Assembly (NCBI GenBank): GCA_023427945.1
Contig: JAEYZR010000204.1
Span: forward strand, 1 to 6,530
Reading direction: 5' to 3'
DNA from: Pseudomonadota bacterium
Lineage (GTDB): Bacteria; Pseudomonadota; Gammaproteobacteria; Burkholderiales; Burkholderiaceae_B
DNA length: 6,530 nucleotides
Below, piece by piece: positions 6,175 through 6,530 of this stretch. Numbering within the stretch: the stretch's first letter is position 1; each line of letters starts with the position of its first letter. Position numbers and translations under genes: made by a program. Below the pieces are notes generated by a model. That model was not told the origin of the DNA. It saw only the letters and a list, made by a program, of their open reading frames with translations, and did not search any database.

Positions 6175-6530
6175 ATGAATGCCCCTCTCACGCCGGCGCA
6201 ATCCGCTGCGCTATCCACCGTCCAACTGGACGACAGATATACCCTTGAAACCGGCCGTGCCTGGATGAGTGGCATCCATGCATTGGTGCGTCTGCCCATG
6301 ATTCAGCACCAGCGCGATGCCCAGGCGGGCTTGAATACCGCCGGCTTTGTGTCGGGCTACCGGGGTTCCCCGCTGGGCAGCGTCGACCAGAACATGTGGA
6401 AGGCCAGGAAGCACCTGGAGAAACACCATATCGAGTTTGTGCCGGGCGTGAACGAAGACCTGGCCGCCACCGCCGTGTGGGGATCGCAGCAGGTCAATCT
6501 GTTTCCCGGCGCCAAGTACGACGGCGTGTT
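6175..6530 (+). CDS. Indolepyruvate ferredoxin oxidoreductase-type protein, N-terminal part (3' end outside window)
   Basis: The first 118 codons of a large thiamine-diphosphate enzyme. The family decarboxylates indolepyruvate and other aryl pyruvates oxidatively to the acyl-CoA, passing electrons to ferredoxin, in aromatic amino-acid breakdown. In proteobacteria it is usually one chain of over 1,100 residues fusing the subunits that archaea make separately. Visible blocks are YTLETGRAWMSGIHALVRLP (22-41), NTAGFVSGYRGSPLG (54-68) and PGVNEDLAATAVWGSQQ (90-106). They correspond to the pyruvate:ferredoxin oxidoreductase-like N-terminal domain; E94 may be the cofactor-contacting Glu (inference). 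The ATG at 6175 has GGAG 8 nt upstream, and the N-terminus MNAPLTP is typical of these proteins as I remember them. It is transcribed away from mutY. Real substrate specificity cannot be told from this fragment. Confidence 0.9.
   Translation, partial: MNAPLTPAQSAALSTVQLDDRYTLETGRAWMSGIHALVRLPMIQHQRDAQAGLNTAGFVSGYRGSPLGSVDQNMWKARKHLEKHHIEFVPGVNEDLAATAVWGSQQVNLFPGAKYDGV

Noticed and set aside
6019..6201. Small - strand frames over the mutY-oxidoreductase gap and into the oxidoreductase gene
   Set aside because: They overlap the start of a clear + strand gene, lack ribosome sites and have no recognisable features.

Overview
The window is chromosomal DNA from a GC-rich Gram-negative bacterium, most likely a betaproteobacterium of the order Burkholderiales and perhaps Alcaligenaceae/Bordetella-like. 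This rests on remembered family patterns, not a search: the MreC N-terminus (PRLFRRGPSAEVRLF), the MreD core (GILMDVHDSGLMGE), a RodA periplasmic loop with EPEVDW...DYQKHR, and a single-chain indolepyruvate oxidoreductase of the type common in that group.

Layout. Positions 1-4914 (+ strand) hold the cell-elongation (rod-shape) cluster in its classical order: the 3' end of mreB, then mreC, mreD, mrdA (PBP2) and rodA. The last four are tightly packed: mreC/mreD overlap by 14 bp, mreD/mrdA are 3 bp apart, and mrdA/rodA overlap by 4 bp (GTGA). This points to one transcript with translational coupling. The 73-bp mreB-mreC gap is the only sizeable gap and contains a GC-rich hairpin. Positions 4948-6012 (- strand) hold a complete mutY, convergent with rodA across 33 bp. 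A relatively AT-rich divergent intergenic region (6013-6174) carries a perfect 8-bp dyad and a set of phased A-tracts. From 6175 to the window end is the first 118 codons of an indolepyruvate ferredoxin oxidoreductase-type gene on the + strand.

How the genes work together. MreB filaments in the cytoplasm, the membrane proteins MreC, MreD and RodA (SEDS glycosyltransferase), and the transpeptidase PBP2 form the elongasome, which inserts new peptidoglycan into the lateral wall. MutY (adenine removal opposite 8-oxoguanine) and the oxidoreductase (aryl-pyruvate/amino-acid catabolism) are separate functions that happen to be adjacent.

Every gene is an intact member of a well-known family with its catalytic residues in place. 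I see no mobile element, CRISPR array, RNA gene, pseudogene or undescribed system. What is worth a second look is regulatory: the dyad and A-tract array between mutY and the oxidoreductase gene, and the hairpin before mreC.
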